Positions 1 to 9,407 of a stretch of DNA of 18,041 bases are shown here, piece by piece. Every line of letters begins with the position of its first letter. Within the stretch, counting starts at the first letter, position 1. Source of the DNA: Hamiltosporidium magnivora (Eukaryota; Microsporidia; Dubosqiidae); assembly GCA_004325065.1 (NCBI GenBank), contig PITI01000173.1, positions 1 through 18,041 of the forward strand, written 5' to 3'. A model generated the notes under the pieces. It did no database searches. It saw only the letters and a program-made list of their open reading frames with translations, and was not told the origin of the DNA. A program made the position numbers and the translations under genes.

Positions 1-723
1 TATATCTATCGAGTATGTTAAATTTAGACATTTGTCAAAAATATTCGTTCTTAGGTCTATTAATTTCTTAGATTTTTAACATCACGTGACATTTTCTCTA
101 ATTTCTTAGAAAATTAACCAAAGGGTTTTCTTTCTCTCAGCCCTTCCTAAAATTTATATTTAAGATATAGATGAACACGAGTATATCACAAACTTGAAAT
201 TTCTTTTTTTAGTTATTTTGATAATTCTACAATCTATAAACATGTTTATATATTTTATACCCAGAATAGATTTAAGTTTCTCTTTTTTCGTATGTTTTTT
301 ACAGCCGAGGCTTTTTAAATTTGAATTCGAGCCTTTCAGTCGGCCTAAATTTCATTTTAAAATGTTTTTTAGTACCATGGTTGAATATCAGTAAAATTTT
401 AATCTTTAAAGATTGTTCTTTTTTATTTATATTTTTATGATATTTATTAAAATTCTTGAAACGAACAAAATAGGCGTTTTCCGAGATTCAAAACCATGTA
501 AGTATCTTCAAAGTTGTCTTTAAAAAAGCTACTCTTTTGTTTTCGGTTTTGTTCTTAGCATATTTTTCCTGGCATTGCCCCACTAGATATTAAAACTTTC
601 AACCGTGACGCTTTTTATTCAAAATAGAAAATTTTGTGTTTGATTTCAAGTATGAATGTTGATTTATTGAAGAAAATATTTTTTTGAATTAATTTATTAA
701 AGCAAAGCTTTTTGGCTTTTAGT
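1..723 (-). pseudogene. decayed coding-like stretch, probably tail of the neighbouring retroelement
   Basis: No intact gene is seen. The plus strand is T-rich. The minus strand holds short stop-free runs rich in charged residues, for example runs containing KDNFEDTYMVLNLGKR (about 480-530) and MKFRPTERLEFKFKK (about 310-370), each ending after 20 to 40 codons. They follow on, same strand, from the integrase-like ghost to the right, so they may be the 3' end of that element. A plus-strand open frame at 194-394 starts with TTG and is Phe-rich, as expected for the antisense of Lys-rich coding sequence, so it is not called a gene. No LTR boundary could be placed. Confidence is low because the runs are short. 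Confidence 0.3.
61..118. repeat. 20-bp direct repeat pair around a CACGTG palindrome
   Basis: Positions 61-80 and 99-118 match at 17 of 20 bases (both begin TAATTTCTTAGA and end TTAAC). The 38-bp period encloses CACGTG at 83-88. Function is unknown; it may be a relic of an element's end or a chance AT-rich match. Confidence 0.35.
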
Positions 724-2806
724 TCATTTCGATGTTCTTCTTACAATAACTTTCTTGTCCGCACTCCTATACTTATTCTATTGTCGAATGATCCCAACAT
801 CTTTAGTAATTTGAGTTATTTTTACAAGACATATTATTTGTAGCCAGCTTCTCTCTTTTTAGTTCCCAGTAATTCTACCATAAACCCAATTCGCCTCGCT
901 TGTAATTATATCTACGATATAATCTCGAAGTAAAAAAAAGTTAGAATCATCTATAAACATTTCACAAGAGCTGAGATATAAAAGGGATAATTATACTTTT
1001 TTTTTGTATTTCAAAAAAATTAGCTAGAAATTCCATAAAAAACATGAAAACCAGATTTAAAAATTTCTCCTTCGTAAGATCATCCTTCTCCTTTCTTCTT
1101 AATATTTGTCTCAGAAACTGTCTGACATATAAATTTTTGATTTAAATATAATTATCTTAATAGACTTAAGTTTTAATAATGTAAGTTTAAAATCTATTAG
1201 AATATTATAATTCGCTTGATGATCGCAATCATAGGCTGCTTCTAAATAAATCCACGCCGCCTCAATTTTGTTTTCATACTCTTCATTCATGCTATCCTCA
1301 CTATACCCGCTTTTTGCCCTTTTCTAGCCCATTTTATTTGCTTTATTAAAAAAAATACTGCTGGTTAAACCATTTTTACTCCAACCAAATGAATTTTGAG
1401 GCTCGTTATGTGTTAAAATTATACATATCCGATAATCCGTAATTCGCCAATTATCGTAGTTTTCGTAGCTATTTTATAGAATTATGTGTATAATCAGCAC
1501 AGGTTTAATATTTTGAAGCATTTCTTCAAAATATATTTTTTACAATTGAATGAGTTTTTTTAAGTTTCGAAGTTTTTATTAATCAATAAATTATAAGTAA
1601 AATTAACTCTTGTAACATTATAATAAGGAGGAAACTTGCTTGAGCAATAAATCATTAGCTTAAGTAAACATGATTGACTGAGCATTTTCTGAAAATTTCA
1701 TATGAAACTAACAATAATACGTGATTATGCCAAAATTATTGTGTATCTTTTGTGATACTAAACCAACGACCTAATTTAGAATTCAATTCTGTTCCAATGT
1801 CGTTCTTTATATAAATCAGAATAAAATCTAATTTTGAACAATTCGAACATAAAATGGTTTTTAAAAATTGCTTTCCGTTTCATATAGCGTATTTTATCGG
1901 TGACACACCAAAATACTCATTCATCATAACCAAAAACACAGAAAGATCCTTTATGCTGCTTAACTTTAAATTGACCCCCACTTTATATATTTAAACTTTT
2001 TTTTAGAATCCTTGAACCTTTCTTTCTCAAGTCTTTCTAAATACTAAATCTTACAGTACTGTCTAATATGTTTTATTTTCTTTGTATTTCCAAGAAACAG
2101 TGTCAAGTTTTTTCTTATTTTAAGATACTTGTGTAACCTGGATTATATGCATCACATCAGTTTTTGTATTTTTCTGATCACATTCCGGGTTTTCAAATAT
2201 ATTCGATCAATAGCATAATTTTTTTGGAATTACATTCGTTTTTAAGGTCTTAACTCGAATTACGCCTTCTTGTTTCATTTGAAAGTTGCTAAAGTGTACG
2301 ATTGCGGTTTTTTTGCATGTTAATATGCCGTGAATATTTGATTAGAAAATATGGCATTGTGTAACAAGCGATAATTATACCTTTTTACGCTTCGTTTCTC
2401 GTCTTATTTCAAGTTTTGGCTTTTTAATATTCAATTTTTTTAGACTTCGAAAGCGAAATTACAACCAAAATAGTATTAAGATCTTTATAATTTTATGTTC
2501 TATTTTTATGAATTTTCTCATATCTTTTTTGTAATGCAAAAGACACGGATTATTGTAATTGTTAATTTACATCTGTGCCGGATTCTAAAATCTTTTGCAG
2601 TATTATCGGTTGGTTTGCTTTAAGCTTTCAGTAGTGTTGATATTTTTCGTACAATCGGCTAATTTCAAAAGATAAATTCTTAAAAGAGAACAATTGCATA
2701 GTTTAAAGCAAGCCGATAGGCCTAATCTGAAAGATTTTGCTATTTGATATCTGAGAAGATATGAATGCTCGATCGTAACAAAAATTATGCCATTATCAGT
2801 ACCATG
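724..2806 (-). mobile_element. decayed LTR-retrotransposon integrase region (Ty3/gypsy-like)
   Basis: Minus-strand frames keep coding character over about 2 kb, with scattered stops and frameshifts. In transcription order: 2806-2603 is stop-free for 67 codons and contains GTDNGIIF, like the TDNG block of integrase cores. 2458-2120 is one frame with three internal stops. 2121-1966 contains TKKIKHIRQY, like the K-T-x(3)-I-R-Q block of the integrase zinc domain. 1990-1655 (two internal stops) contains FLVMMNEYFGVSPIK and, about 25 residues later, KNDIGTELNSK at about 1783-1807, matching the core spacing from the hydrophobic strand to D-N-G-x-E. 1539-1111 (two internal stops) contains YDNWRITDYR, NSFGWSKNGL and NKIEAAWIYLEAAYD, in the order of the gypsy integrase C-terminal half (W, S-x-G-x-S-P, helical tail). 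990-724 continues with YIVDIITSEANW and KERSWL, faintly chromodomain-like. It is non-functional. The TDNG segment upstream may belong to a second copy. Confidence 0.6.
2586..2744. repeat. imperfect inverted repeat, arms of about 40 bp
   Basis: The left arm (about 2586-2627) and the right arm (about 2702-2744) are imperfect reverse complements, sharing AAAATC, TATCGG and TTGCTTTAA in the same order. They enclose about 75 bp. The structure lies inside the decayed integrase region, so it may be chance or the trace of a small hairpin element. Confidence 0.35.
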
Positions 2807-2809
2807 CTA

Positions 2810-3161
2810 AAGTTTAATTTCATTTCATCTAAAATTCATTTTATCTCTCTCGCAACATTTTTATGAATATTCGCTGTCAACTTTTTGCTTTCCCAATATT
2901 GAAAAATAATTCATTAAATTCAATGAGAAAATTTATGCTAATATTTTAATAAAGTTGTGTAATGAAAATTTAATAGTATTTCAACTTAATACACAAAGAG
3001 TATTTATAAAATTCTCTAATAAAATATTTAAAAGATAGTGTATCTAAAAATTATGTATATGTTTTGATTTTAAATTAAAAATTGACAGTTAAAATTTTTT
3101 TGATTTGTGCATTTCATGTTTAAAATTTTACTTGGATTTGTATGAAGTGTAAACCATCCTC
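2810..3161. other. AT-rich spacer
   Basis: Very AT-rich sequence with frequent stops in all frames. A short minus-strand coding-like run (about 2820-2880, containing NVAREIK and ILDEMKLNF) may be the start of the integrase ghost to the left. Nothing else is recognised. Confidence 0.4.
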
Positions 3162-5166
3162 ATGTTCAAAAACATATTATTTAGGTATTTTTTACTATAT
3201 TACGAATTCAAGACTCGAGCATCTGTTGCTCACTGTGAATTATCATTATATGATAAATATAACCAGAATAAATGCGCCTTTGAAAAATATTTATGTTATC
3301 AGTTGATAAATTTTCCTAAAAACTGCTTAACCAATCATACAAAAAAGGAATATCAATTGAAAAAATATTCTTTTAAGTCGGAAAACATCTTTTGATGCAT
3401 ATAATAATCATGATGAACTTTTCAATGATATTTTTAATTCTAATTTTCGTATATTTTAGATTTAAAAATTAAATAAAATTTTGATTTGAAAAATCTTTCA
3501 TTTATAATTTATAAAGCAACCAATGCAACTAATTAATATATTAAAAATTATTTAGAAAAAAATCCAATTTTATCTAAATACTGTGGTTCAAGCCTTTTTT
3601 TTGAAGCTTTCTTATGAAAGTTGCATCAAAAAGAAGAACAAAAATATTAAATATAATTTATATATAGGTTTTTTGAAATATATTAAAAAGATTATAAATA
3701 TTTATCGTCTCAAAAAGAAATCGCGGGGAATTTTTAGAAAGAAAACCAAAAAATCCTTTCGGAACTCGTTATTTGTCGCTTTCAATGATTATTTAACCGA
3801 ATTTGATCAAGCTACATTGTACAGCGCGGTTAGTCTGCCGCTACAAAATGTCTATAATTTCGAATGCTTAAATATACATATATTTTTACCAAAAAAAATC
3901 GGTTTTTTCAATGTTTTTGAAAAAGGATTTCATCAAAAATCACTTAAATCGTATTATTCAAAATTTTCACTCTATTATTGATAAAATCAAGTAAGGAATC
4001 AAAACATCTTGAAAAATCCATAAAAGCAGTTAAAGAGTGTATTTTTTTGATTGAAAGAGATCTTTTCAAAATTTCAGCAATAAATACCCAAGAAAAATAT
4101 TTATTGTTTTTTGTAGTATCATTATAGATATAACTTAGTTTTTGAACAGGTAAAGTACGAATTTTTTCGTTTTGCATTCTGTTTTTTTAATATGAAATTT
4201 TCATTTTTCACTGAAATTTCAACAACGAAAAACGAAAGAGAGGTTTATAAACAAATTAAATTTTATATTTCTATTAGACTCTATGAACTGAATCATTTTC
4301 TTTTACATTAAAGATAAACACAAGTGGCGAGATGATTAAACTGAAAGTCAAACCTAACTCAGCAGATTTAAAAAGTTATAATGATTATAGGTTTAAAGAA
4401 CCAATCAATATTCGTAGTAAATTAGAGAAAATAGCATTTGAAGATGAAATAATACCGAACCAAGACACTTCTTATTAATATATACATAAAAAAATTTTAA
4501 AATTTATGTCTTCATAATTTAGATATATCCCAATATTTAATGAGATATATAGGCTTAGAATAACTATATTTCAGGCAAAATAAGATAGGTTTTTAAGTAT
4601 AATAATTTTTTGTTATAAAAATTAAAGACCGCTTAAAACGGAAGCCGATTTATGCCAACGATGCAAGAGAATCTGTTTATCGTGGTTGCTTGCTTTCACC
4701 TAGTAGCGAATATGACAAATCTCAAAATTAAAATTTTTTACACAAATAAAAGGGTTTTATAAGCGATTTAAAAACTATTTTTATGGTAAAGATAGGTAAA
4801 AGTCATTGTTTGAGTATATGATGAGATATAAATCACCCTGTATCTACGAGACGATTTTTTATAGTCTTCAATTACAACGAATCAAAATAAACAGATGTAA
4901 TAATACAGAACAGTCTCTCAAAAGGAAATTACAGGTATGACAATAAGACTATAACTCATAAAAATTAGCGTATTGAGTTTTAAAAGAAAATAGAAGAACT
5001 TGGAAATTTTTGAATAATTTGACTCTTAAAATATCGGTCCTTGGCAAAAGAAGAATAGAATCAGAAATGTATAGACATTAGAAGCAAAAGAATTGTTTAT
5101 GGTTATTTTCTTATTGTCAACATCGAGAAATTAAAAGGAATTGAATTGATAGCTGTTTATTTTTAG
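3162..5166 (+). pseudogene. frame-broken coding region, unknown; 3' part possibly reverse transcriptase
   Basis: Plus-strand coding character runs through overlapping open frames that toggle between two phases: 3162-3395 (starts ATG), 3361-3459, 3537-3617, 3583-3981 (132 codons, no ATG), 3948-4127, 4117-4311, 4287-4478 (contains ATG at 4332), 4606-4731 and 5059-5166. Such a series is not expected in random sequence this AT-rich. Predicted segments are charged and helical, for example KHLEKSIKAVKECIF, LVFEQVKYEFFRF and NIRSKLEKIAFEDEI. The first 1.3 kb is not recognised and could be a gag-like or a cellular gene. In the last two pieces, ARESVYRGCLLSPSSEYD resembles the G-I-I-x-P-S-x-S block, and YFLIVNIEKLKG the Y-P-L-P-x-I-x-x-L-x-x-L-x-G block, of Ty3/gypsy reverse transcriptase. 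That link is tentative. The shifts could be decay or homopolymer sequencing errors. Confidence 0.5.
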
Positions 5167-5462
5167 TAAAGAACTTATGTAATCATTCAAAACAAACACA
5201 CCTGTTTTTTTTTACTTTAAGAGCTTTAGAACATTTAATAATACAATTTAAACGCCATTATGCCAGTATTAGCTATATATTATACAGATTGAGCCAAGGA
5301 AAGCATTTTTATGTTACCCTTTTCATATAAATTTCTTTATAATTTATAGATTTTAACCTAATTCCTTATCTAACATTTTATTATATATGATTTCACATAT
5401 AATAAACTTTTTAATGAATAAACAAGCTTTTATTTACAGCCACAAGGACTGTCTCTCATAGT
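5167..5462. other. AT-rich spacer
   Basis: No convincing gene. The sequence is T-rich on the plus strand with short, stop-interrupted coding-like runs on the minus strand only. Confidence 0.35.
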
Positions 5463-5810
5463 TCAAAAAATAATTTTAAAATAGTTTATCAAAACCCATC
5501 GAGCAGGTTTCATTCCTGCGCTATATTCTTCGATCTTTTCATGAACTGTTTCATTTCTATAATGATAAGAGAAATTTATCTCATTGCCTGCTTTTTGCTA
5601 TTTATAGCAATCAGAAACCTTTACTTTCTTTCTTGCCCAGTTTTTTTTTTGAAATTTTTTGCTTCTAAGAATTAATTTAGTCTAAAAATACAAAGTCACA
5701 GAACCCAGAATTAGCTATCGCAGTTCATACCTTGGACAAGAGACCACCAAGCTACGGCCCGAATACACTTTTTATCTGTTGACCCGCAGCCACATTTTTG
5801 TTATTAAGTA
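5463..5810 (-). pseudogene. decayed coding stretch, strand uncertain
   Basis: The minus strand is stop-free for 44 codons at 5597-5463 and contains NETVHEKIEEYSAGMKPARW, which looks like real protein. At 5796-5613 it holds NVAAGQQIKSVFGP and NSGFCDFVFLD between stops. The plus strand is also open for about 40 codons at about 5680-5807 (VTEPRISYRSSYLGQETTK), so the right part cannot be assigned to a strand. The stretch is less AT-rich than its flanks, which by itself lengthens chance open frames. No family is recognised. Confidence 0.35.
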
Positions 5811-5847
5811 GATTTTTTAAATATGGAAACAAAATTAAAAAATATAG

Positions 5848-6243
5848 ATAACTTATACAAAAAGAATTGCAATTATAGATAATTTGGGCATAGATTTGTT
5901 ACGCAAAGAAGATTCATATAGTTTTCAGTATTTTTTTACTAAAAAATCGAAATTAATTAACAAAAAATATATGGCAAAATTTATTATTAATTAGATTGAT
6001 GTAGTTGAGATTTTTCGGCGATAAATTTGTTGAAATTGTAGGTTAAATTTACGAGTAAAAATCACCAGTAACGGCTTTATTGACTTATATGTTAATTTAG
6101 ATCTCTAAATGTTTTTTGTATATTTCATTTTGGATAATAATTCCCGCACAAATAGGCAAAACCTAAAACGGAAATAAAACCTTGAGAAAATTTATGAACC
6201 TGATTGAGTTATACGTGATTGGAAGACACTTATAAAAGTTTAG
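5848..6243 (+). mobile_element. decayed retroelement RNase H-like segment (tentative)
   Basis: One plus-strand frame runs 132 codons with fewer stops than expected; the first 48 codons (5848-5994) have none. It reads IAIIDNLGIDLLRKED, then FFTKKSKLINKKYMAKF, then LRVKITSNGFIDLYVN and NNSRTNRQNLKRK. The order resembles gypsy RNase H: D-x-S-x-x-G-I-x-x-x-L, then S-x-x-L-x-x-x-E-x-x-Y, then F-x-I-x-T-D-x-x-x-L, then the R-x-x-R-W-x-L block. The acidic residues are largely lost. It lies downstream, on the same strand, of the possible reverse-transcriptase pieces ending at 5166, so both could be one dead element. Similarity is by eye and weak. Confidence 0.35.
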
Positions 6244-6280
6244 TAATTTATCTGTCTATTTCTATATAGAAATATCGTTA

Positions 6281-6308
6281 ATAGATGTTTGGTTCCATTA
6301 ACATCTAT
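6281..6308. repeat. 9-bp perfect inverted repeat
   Basis: ATAGATGTT (6281-6289) and AACATCTAT (6300-6308) can pair around a 10-base loop. Function unknown; it could be chance. Confidence 0.4.
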
Positions 6309-6492
6309 ATGAAACTTTAAAAATCGTTTTAAAAATATGGATAATAAACTTTGTAGAAATATTTTGAGTATCGTGGCATAAAAAACAATGAGTTATTAGT
6401 CCGCGGGACTTTTTTAGAGACAATGTGACCCGCGAGCAAAAAAGGTTGGATAGAATTGCTTTATGATAAGAATAAATCATAATTTGACGCTA

Positions 6493-6546
6493 AATTGATA
6501 AATCCATACCTTAATAAACGAGTAATTCCATGAATGTTTATCAATT
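6493..6546. repeat. 10-bp perfect inverted repeat
   Basis: AATTGATAAA (6493-6502) and TTTATCAATT (6537-6546) are perfect reverse complements 34 bases apart, in the sequence downstream of the cyclin gene. Function unknown. Confidence 0.4.
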
Positions 6547-6758
6547 ATTAAAAATATTGGTTGGTTATTAATAAAAATTTTTTTATTCTAAATTTAAAAG
6601 TTTTTATAGCTTTGAATAATTTTTTAATGAAAAATAAACATCGCTTTTTTATAGTTTTTCCGAAATTTACATAATTAAAAGAATTATCGAATTATCTTTC
6701 TAAGCTAAGATCAAAATTTTCTTAAAAGATTTTGGAAACTTTTTAACTGCAATACATA

Positions 6759-6764
6759 TTTATT
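6759..6764 (-). terminator. AATAAA polyadenylation signal of the cyclin gene
   Basis: On the minus strand AATAAA lies about 30 bases past the TGA stop of the cyclin gene, a usual place for a cleavage and polyadenylation signal. Confidence 0.5.
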
Positions 6765-6793
6765 TATATTTATATACCAACGAAAATCGATAT

Positions 6794-7519
6794 TCAAAAA
6801 CTGTTTTCGTACAGGCCAATGATTTCTTCAACGATAAATCTTATTTCCATATCTGCTAATATAATATCACATTCACTTTTAAAGGATCTATCTTTTATAT
6901 CATCGTTGAGAAATTTTTCTAATTCATCAATCTTTAAAGTTATATAAATACAAGCCAATACAATATTTTTAACGGAAAAAAATAAAGAAAATGGTAAATA
7001 AAAAGAATCATTGAGTAAAATCCAGGCACACTGTTGTCTCTTCATATCAAATTTGAATTTATTACATTTTTTCTTTAAATATTGATAAAAATTATTATAC
7101 GTAAAATCAAAATCGATTTGAATACACATTTCTAATTCTGTATCTTGTGCATCTTCCAGAATATTAACAATATTCTCGTCATTATGCACATCGGATTCGT
7201 CAATATCGAAATTATTATCGTTATTTTTATTTTCACGTGTTGAATAATAATTTTTAGTTATTTCTATAATTTCTTTTAAATTTTTAAATGTTCCAGTTAT
7301 TTTACTGCTCAGGAGAAAACAACTTGAAATAAATGAAATATTCTTTTTTGTTATATTTTTATTTAAAAATTTGTAATATAGAAATTGAGAATAAGATATT
7401 GTTTCTTGTGGCATATTAAGTCCAATACCTATTTTTATAATATCGTATAATTCGTTTTTAGATGCTTTTGTTTTCAGAAAATTGTATTCCTCAAAAGTGT
7501 TAATATCAATGTTCAACAT
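6794..7519 (-). CDS. cyclin of the transcription type (cyclin C/K/L/T-like)
   Basis: A 241-residue protein with two cyclin folds. Fold one covers about residues 22-92, with LNMPQETISYSQFLYYKF matching the start of helix 1-2 in cyclins C, K, L and T. Residues 94-120 form an acidic, Asn/Asp-rich loop. ELEMCIQIDFDFTYNNFYQYL (about 129-149; shown in part: IDFDFTYNNFYQYL) is the typical E-x-x-x-L-x-x-L-x-F-D-L linker into fold two, where LPFSLFFSVKNIVLACIYI (175-193) is the best-kept block. Family members bind a CDK such as CDK8, 9 or 12 and steer phosphorylation of RNA polymerase II, so a nuclear role in transcription is likely; the exact subfamily cannot be fixed by eye. The start is supported by CCCC five bases upstream. 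It is intronless and stands alone between decayed elements. Confidence 0.82.
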   Translation of the reverse strand: MLNIDINTFEEYNFLKTKASKNELYDIIKIGIGLNMPQETISYSQFLYYKFLNKNITKKNISFISSCFLLSSKITGTFKNLKEIIEITKNYYSTRENKNNDNNFDIDESDVHNDENIVNILEDAQDTELEMCIQIDFDFTYNNFYQYLKKKCNKFKFDMKRQQCAWILLNDSFYLPFSLFFSVKNIVLACIYITLKIDELEKFLNDDIKDRSFKSECDIILADMEIRFIVEEIIGLYENSF

Positions 7520-7560
7520 TGGTGGGGACTATCTTTTAAAATTTATTTATTTTTATATTT
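7520..7560 (-). promoter_or_regulatory. start-proximal signal of the cyclin gene
   Basis: Reading toward the ATG on the minus strand there is an AAATTTTAAAA stretch, then CCCC (7524-7527) five bases before the start. The AAATTT plus CCC arrangement is a known microsporidian start-proximal signal and supports both the start choice and the organism group. Confidence 0.5.
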
Positions 7561-7651
7561 ATTTCTACATTACGACCCCAGTTTGCTATAAATATTTGTT
7601 CAATTAAAATATATTGAACTTTAAATCTTAAATAATAATCCGTTACATATG

Positions 7652-7677
7652 TCTTATCTTGATCTAACGAGATAAGA
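7652..7677. repeat. hairpin upstream of the cyclin gene
   Basis: TCTTATCT (7652-7659) pairs with AGATAAGA (7670-7677), extendable by one G-T and one G-C pair, around a short loop. It lies 130-160 bases upstream of the cyclin start. A regulatory role is possible but unsupported. Confidence 0.35.
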
Positions 7678-7700
7678 AACGAGAATCTAATTTTTTTTAA

Positions 7701-9123
7701 AAAGTTTTAAATAATGTTCAACCTAAAGTTACCTCTAACTGGCTTAAGAACAAAAAAAGTGTGTTCTGCGTTTTCCAGGATAGAAACCATATGTAAATAA
7801 AAAAAGACGATTTTAAGTGATGCTAATCTACAAATCAAATAGTTTGTTTACAGCTCATAGAATATATATTTAGATATGATTATACCAGGCGCCACTTTGA
7901 ATTTTTCTGATGAATACTTTCTCTTTTATATAATAAACGTACTAAACCCGGTGAATCGATTAAAGTCTCATAATTACTAAAATAATCTTGAAAATAGCTA
8001 TGCGTAAACAATATCTATACCAGAATAAAATTTGATGTAAAGATTCCAAAGTTTTATCATATATTCAAAATAGAAAAAAAAGTAATAAATTTTAACGAAA
8101 ATTACTTAAAATTCACTAGGATTATAATAAATAAACTAAAAAGTGCGACTTGTTGGTAAATGATTTATAAAATCTTATTTAAATATAAAGTAGTGACCAA
8201 TTGCATGTTTTATTACTTGGAACACAATTTTATAAAATTAGATAAGTATCTATAATGCTAGAATGCTCTCAATATTTACAAGAAAGTAAAAACTTTCAGT
8301 ATAAATACATAAAAGACAGTTAAAATTATTTTATCGAATCTTCAAGGTATGAATCAGAATTTAATTAAAAATAATTTTTTAAATACTTTCGAATAAAGAA
8401 CAGAAAGATTGTATAACGGAAAAGAAGTCTTAATTTACTATTTTCATCCATTAAAGAATAGGGGGCAAGCAATTAATGATGAGATTTTTCAATTTATAAA
8501 TGAACACAAATAGTACAAATATTTGTCTCTGATATAATAAGAAACAAAAAATACAAATAATTATATAATTGGCTTTTAGCATTTAATAAAATATATCTTT
8601 ATATTTCTTTGTTGAATTAAATATATACTTCTCAAATCTTAAATTAATGCAAAGTGGATTTTTAAAAATATATTGTAAGAGTTGTAGAGTCATTTATATT
8701 AATCAGGAAATATTACAGAAGTTTCTAAAAATATTATTACTCGCAAAAATAAAAATTAGCTAGCTTACCTAATTTTTGTAACAATTACCATATAATACAA
8801 TATAAATAAAAATAATTAAACAAAAAAGAGAAAATTTCAGTGATGTTTTAAAGATCTTATAGGACCTCATGTACTTTTAAAATTCGAATCATGTTTAGAT
8901 CAGCTTTACGCATATTCAATTATTTAATAAATTTTAATAAAATTATCGAAAGTTCTAATTAACTTTTTAAAAATTATTAAATCAAAACAAATATTTATTG
9001 AAAATAATAGTAGAGAATTCGATCTTGCATTTTTTAGAATAAATTACAGGATAACTCGATTTTAACATGAAATTCTGGAAATATAGATTTTGTAAGATAT
9101 TTTTAGTTAATCTGCCATTATAA
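7701..9123 (+). mobile_element. decayed pogo/Tigger (CENP-B-like) DDE transposase
   Basis: Plus-strand pieces appear in the order of a pogo/Tigger transposase. 7701-7796 contains VTSNWLKNKKSV, like the psq-type helix-turn-helix. 8160-8255 starts with ATG and is open for 31 codons. 8343-8513, with one internal stop, contains NGKEVLIYYF, then HPLKNRGQAINDEIF, matching the CENP-B second helix-turn-helix (L-x-x-W-F-x-x-x-R-x-x-G-x-x-I). 8590-8763 is open for 57 codons and contains MQSGFLKIY, like the S-x-G-W-L-x-x-F block. 8853-9065 contains LLKFESCLDQLY, where Y-N-x-D-E-T should be, and SREFDLAFFRINYRITRF, closely like the N-x-S-G-x-x-K-L-P-x-x-x-I-G-x-x-x-x-P-R-F block. Frames shift several times and catalytic acids are altered, so it is dead. 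Terminal repeats were not found. The piece at 7701 is the least certain. Confidence 0.6.
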
Positions 9124-9407
9124 AGTATTTATATTTTAATATAAATTAAAAAATCAATTTCATTATTCTATAGTAAATCAAGATAAATTTTTTAGTATAA
9201 TTCTAAAATACTTCAAAATAAAGGCCAAGGCTGTTGCAAGCAGATCTTTTCGTGTAAGAGAAATAAAAAAAACAATGTTTTTAAATTGCAATAACATTTT
9301 ATACAAATTTTAATCAATTATTTGAAAAATATTTCTTGACTTTTGTTAAGCAAATATTCTATTTATATATATTAGACTTATAATTATTTTTTTATAGAGT
9401 TAGTGCC
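9124..9407. other. AT-rich spacer
   Basis: A short purine-rich, coding-like patch near 9220-9270 could be the tail of the transposase ghost. Otherwise there is nothing recognisable, and stops are frequent in all frames. Confidence 0.35.

Larger units (their letters stand above)
6244..6793. other. spacer with inverted repeats; short coding-like run
   Basis: A plus-strand run at about 6320-6490 (containing NRFKNMDNKLCRNILSIVA, then several stops) may be more decayed element; the minus-strand open frame 6298-6480 is its probable shadow. From about 6550 to the end of the cyclin gene the sequence is AT-rich noise apart from the cyclin's AATAAA signal. Confidence 0.35.

Noticed and set aside
1211..1235. 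TCGCTTGATGA word shared with 9429-9440 as a dispersed repeat
   Set aside because: Only about a dozen bases match, flanks do not align, and the reading phases differ.
3944..4177. Minus-strand 77-residue ATG frame with AFMDFSRCFDSL, like motif A of reverse transcriptases
   Set aside because: The plus strand over the same bases reads more convincingly as protein and continues into neighbouring frames; no Y-x-D-D follows on the minus strand. It is taken as an antisense shadow.
5501..5516. GCAGG/CCTGC hairpin resembling a tRNA T-arm
   Set aside because: The loop lacks T-T-C-G/A, and no acceptor, D-arm or anticodon arm can be drawn around it.
5690..5770. Words on the minus strand resembling 5.8S rRNA (GTCTCTTG, GAACTGCGATA)
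   Set aside because: The match needs a large gap in the most conserved part, nothing downstream resembles large-subunit rRNA, and the stretch has coding character instead.
7598..7619. GTTCAAT/ATTGAAC inverted repeat upstream of the cyclin gene as an operator
   Set aside because: Seven-base arms are expected several times by chance in a window this long and AT-rich.
8343..8513. In-frame TAA and TAG codons suggesting a reassigned genetic code
   Set aside because: The intact genes end at TAA or TGA, use CAA/CAG for Gln and have no internal stops; the ghosts also contain TGA and frameshifts, so decay explains them.
8647..8720. C-x-x-C piece (YCKSCR) read first as a zinc ribbon of an ISXO2/IS1595-type transposase
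   Set aside because: The S-G-F-L-x-x-Y block before it, and the pieces on either side, fit a CENP-B/Tigger transposase better.
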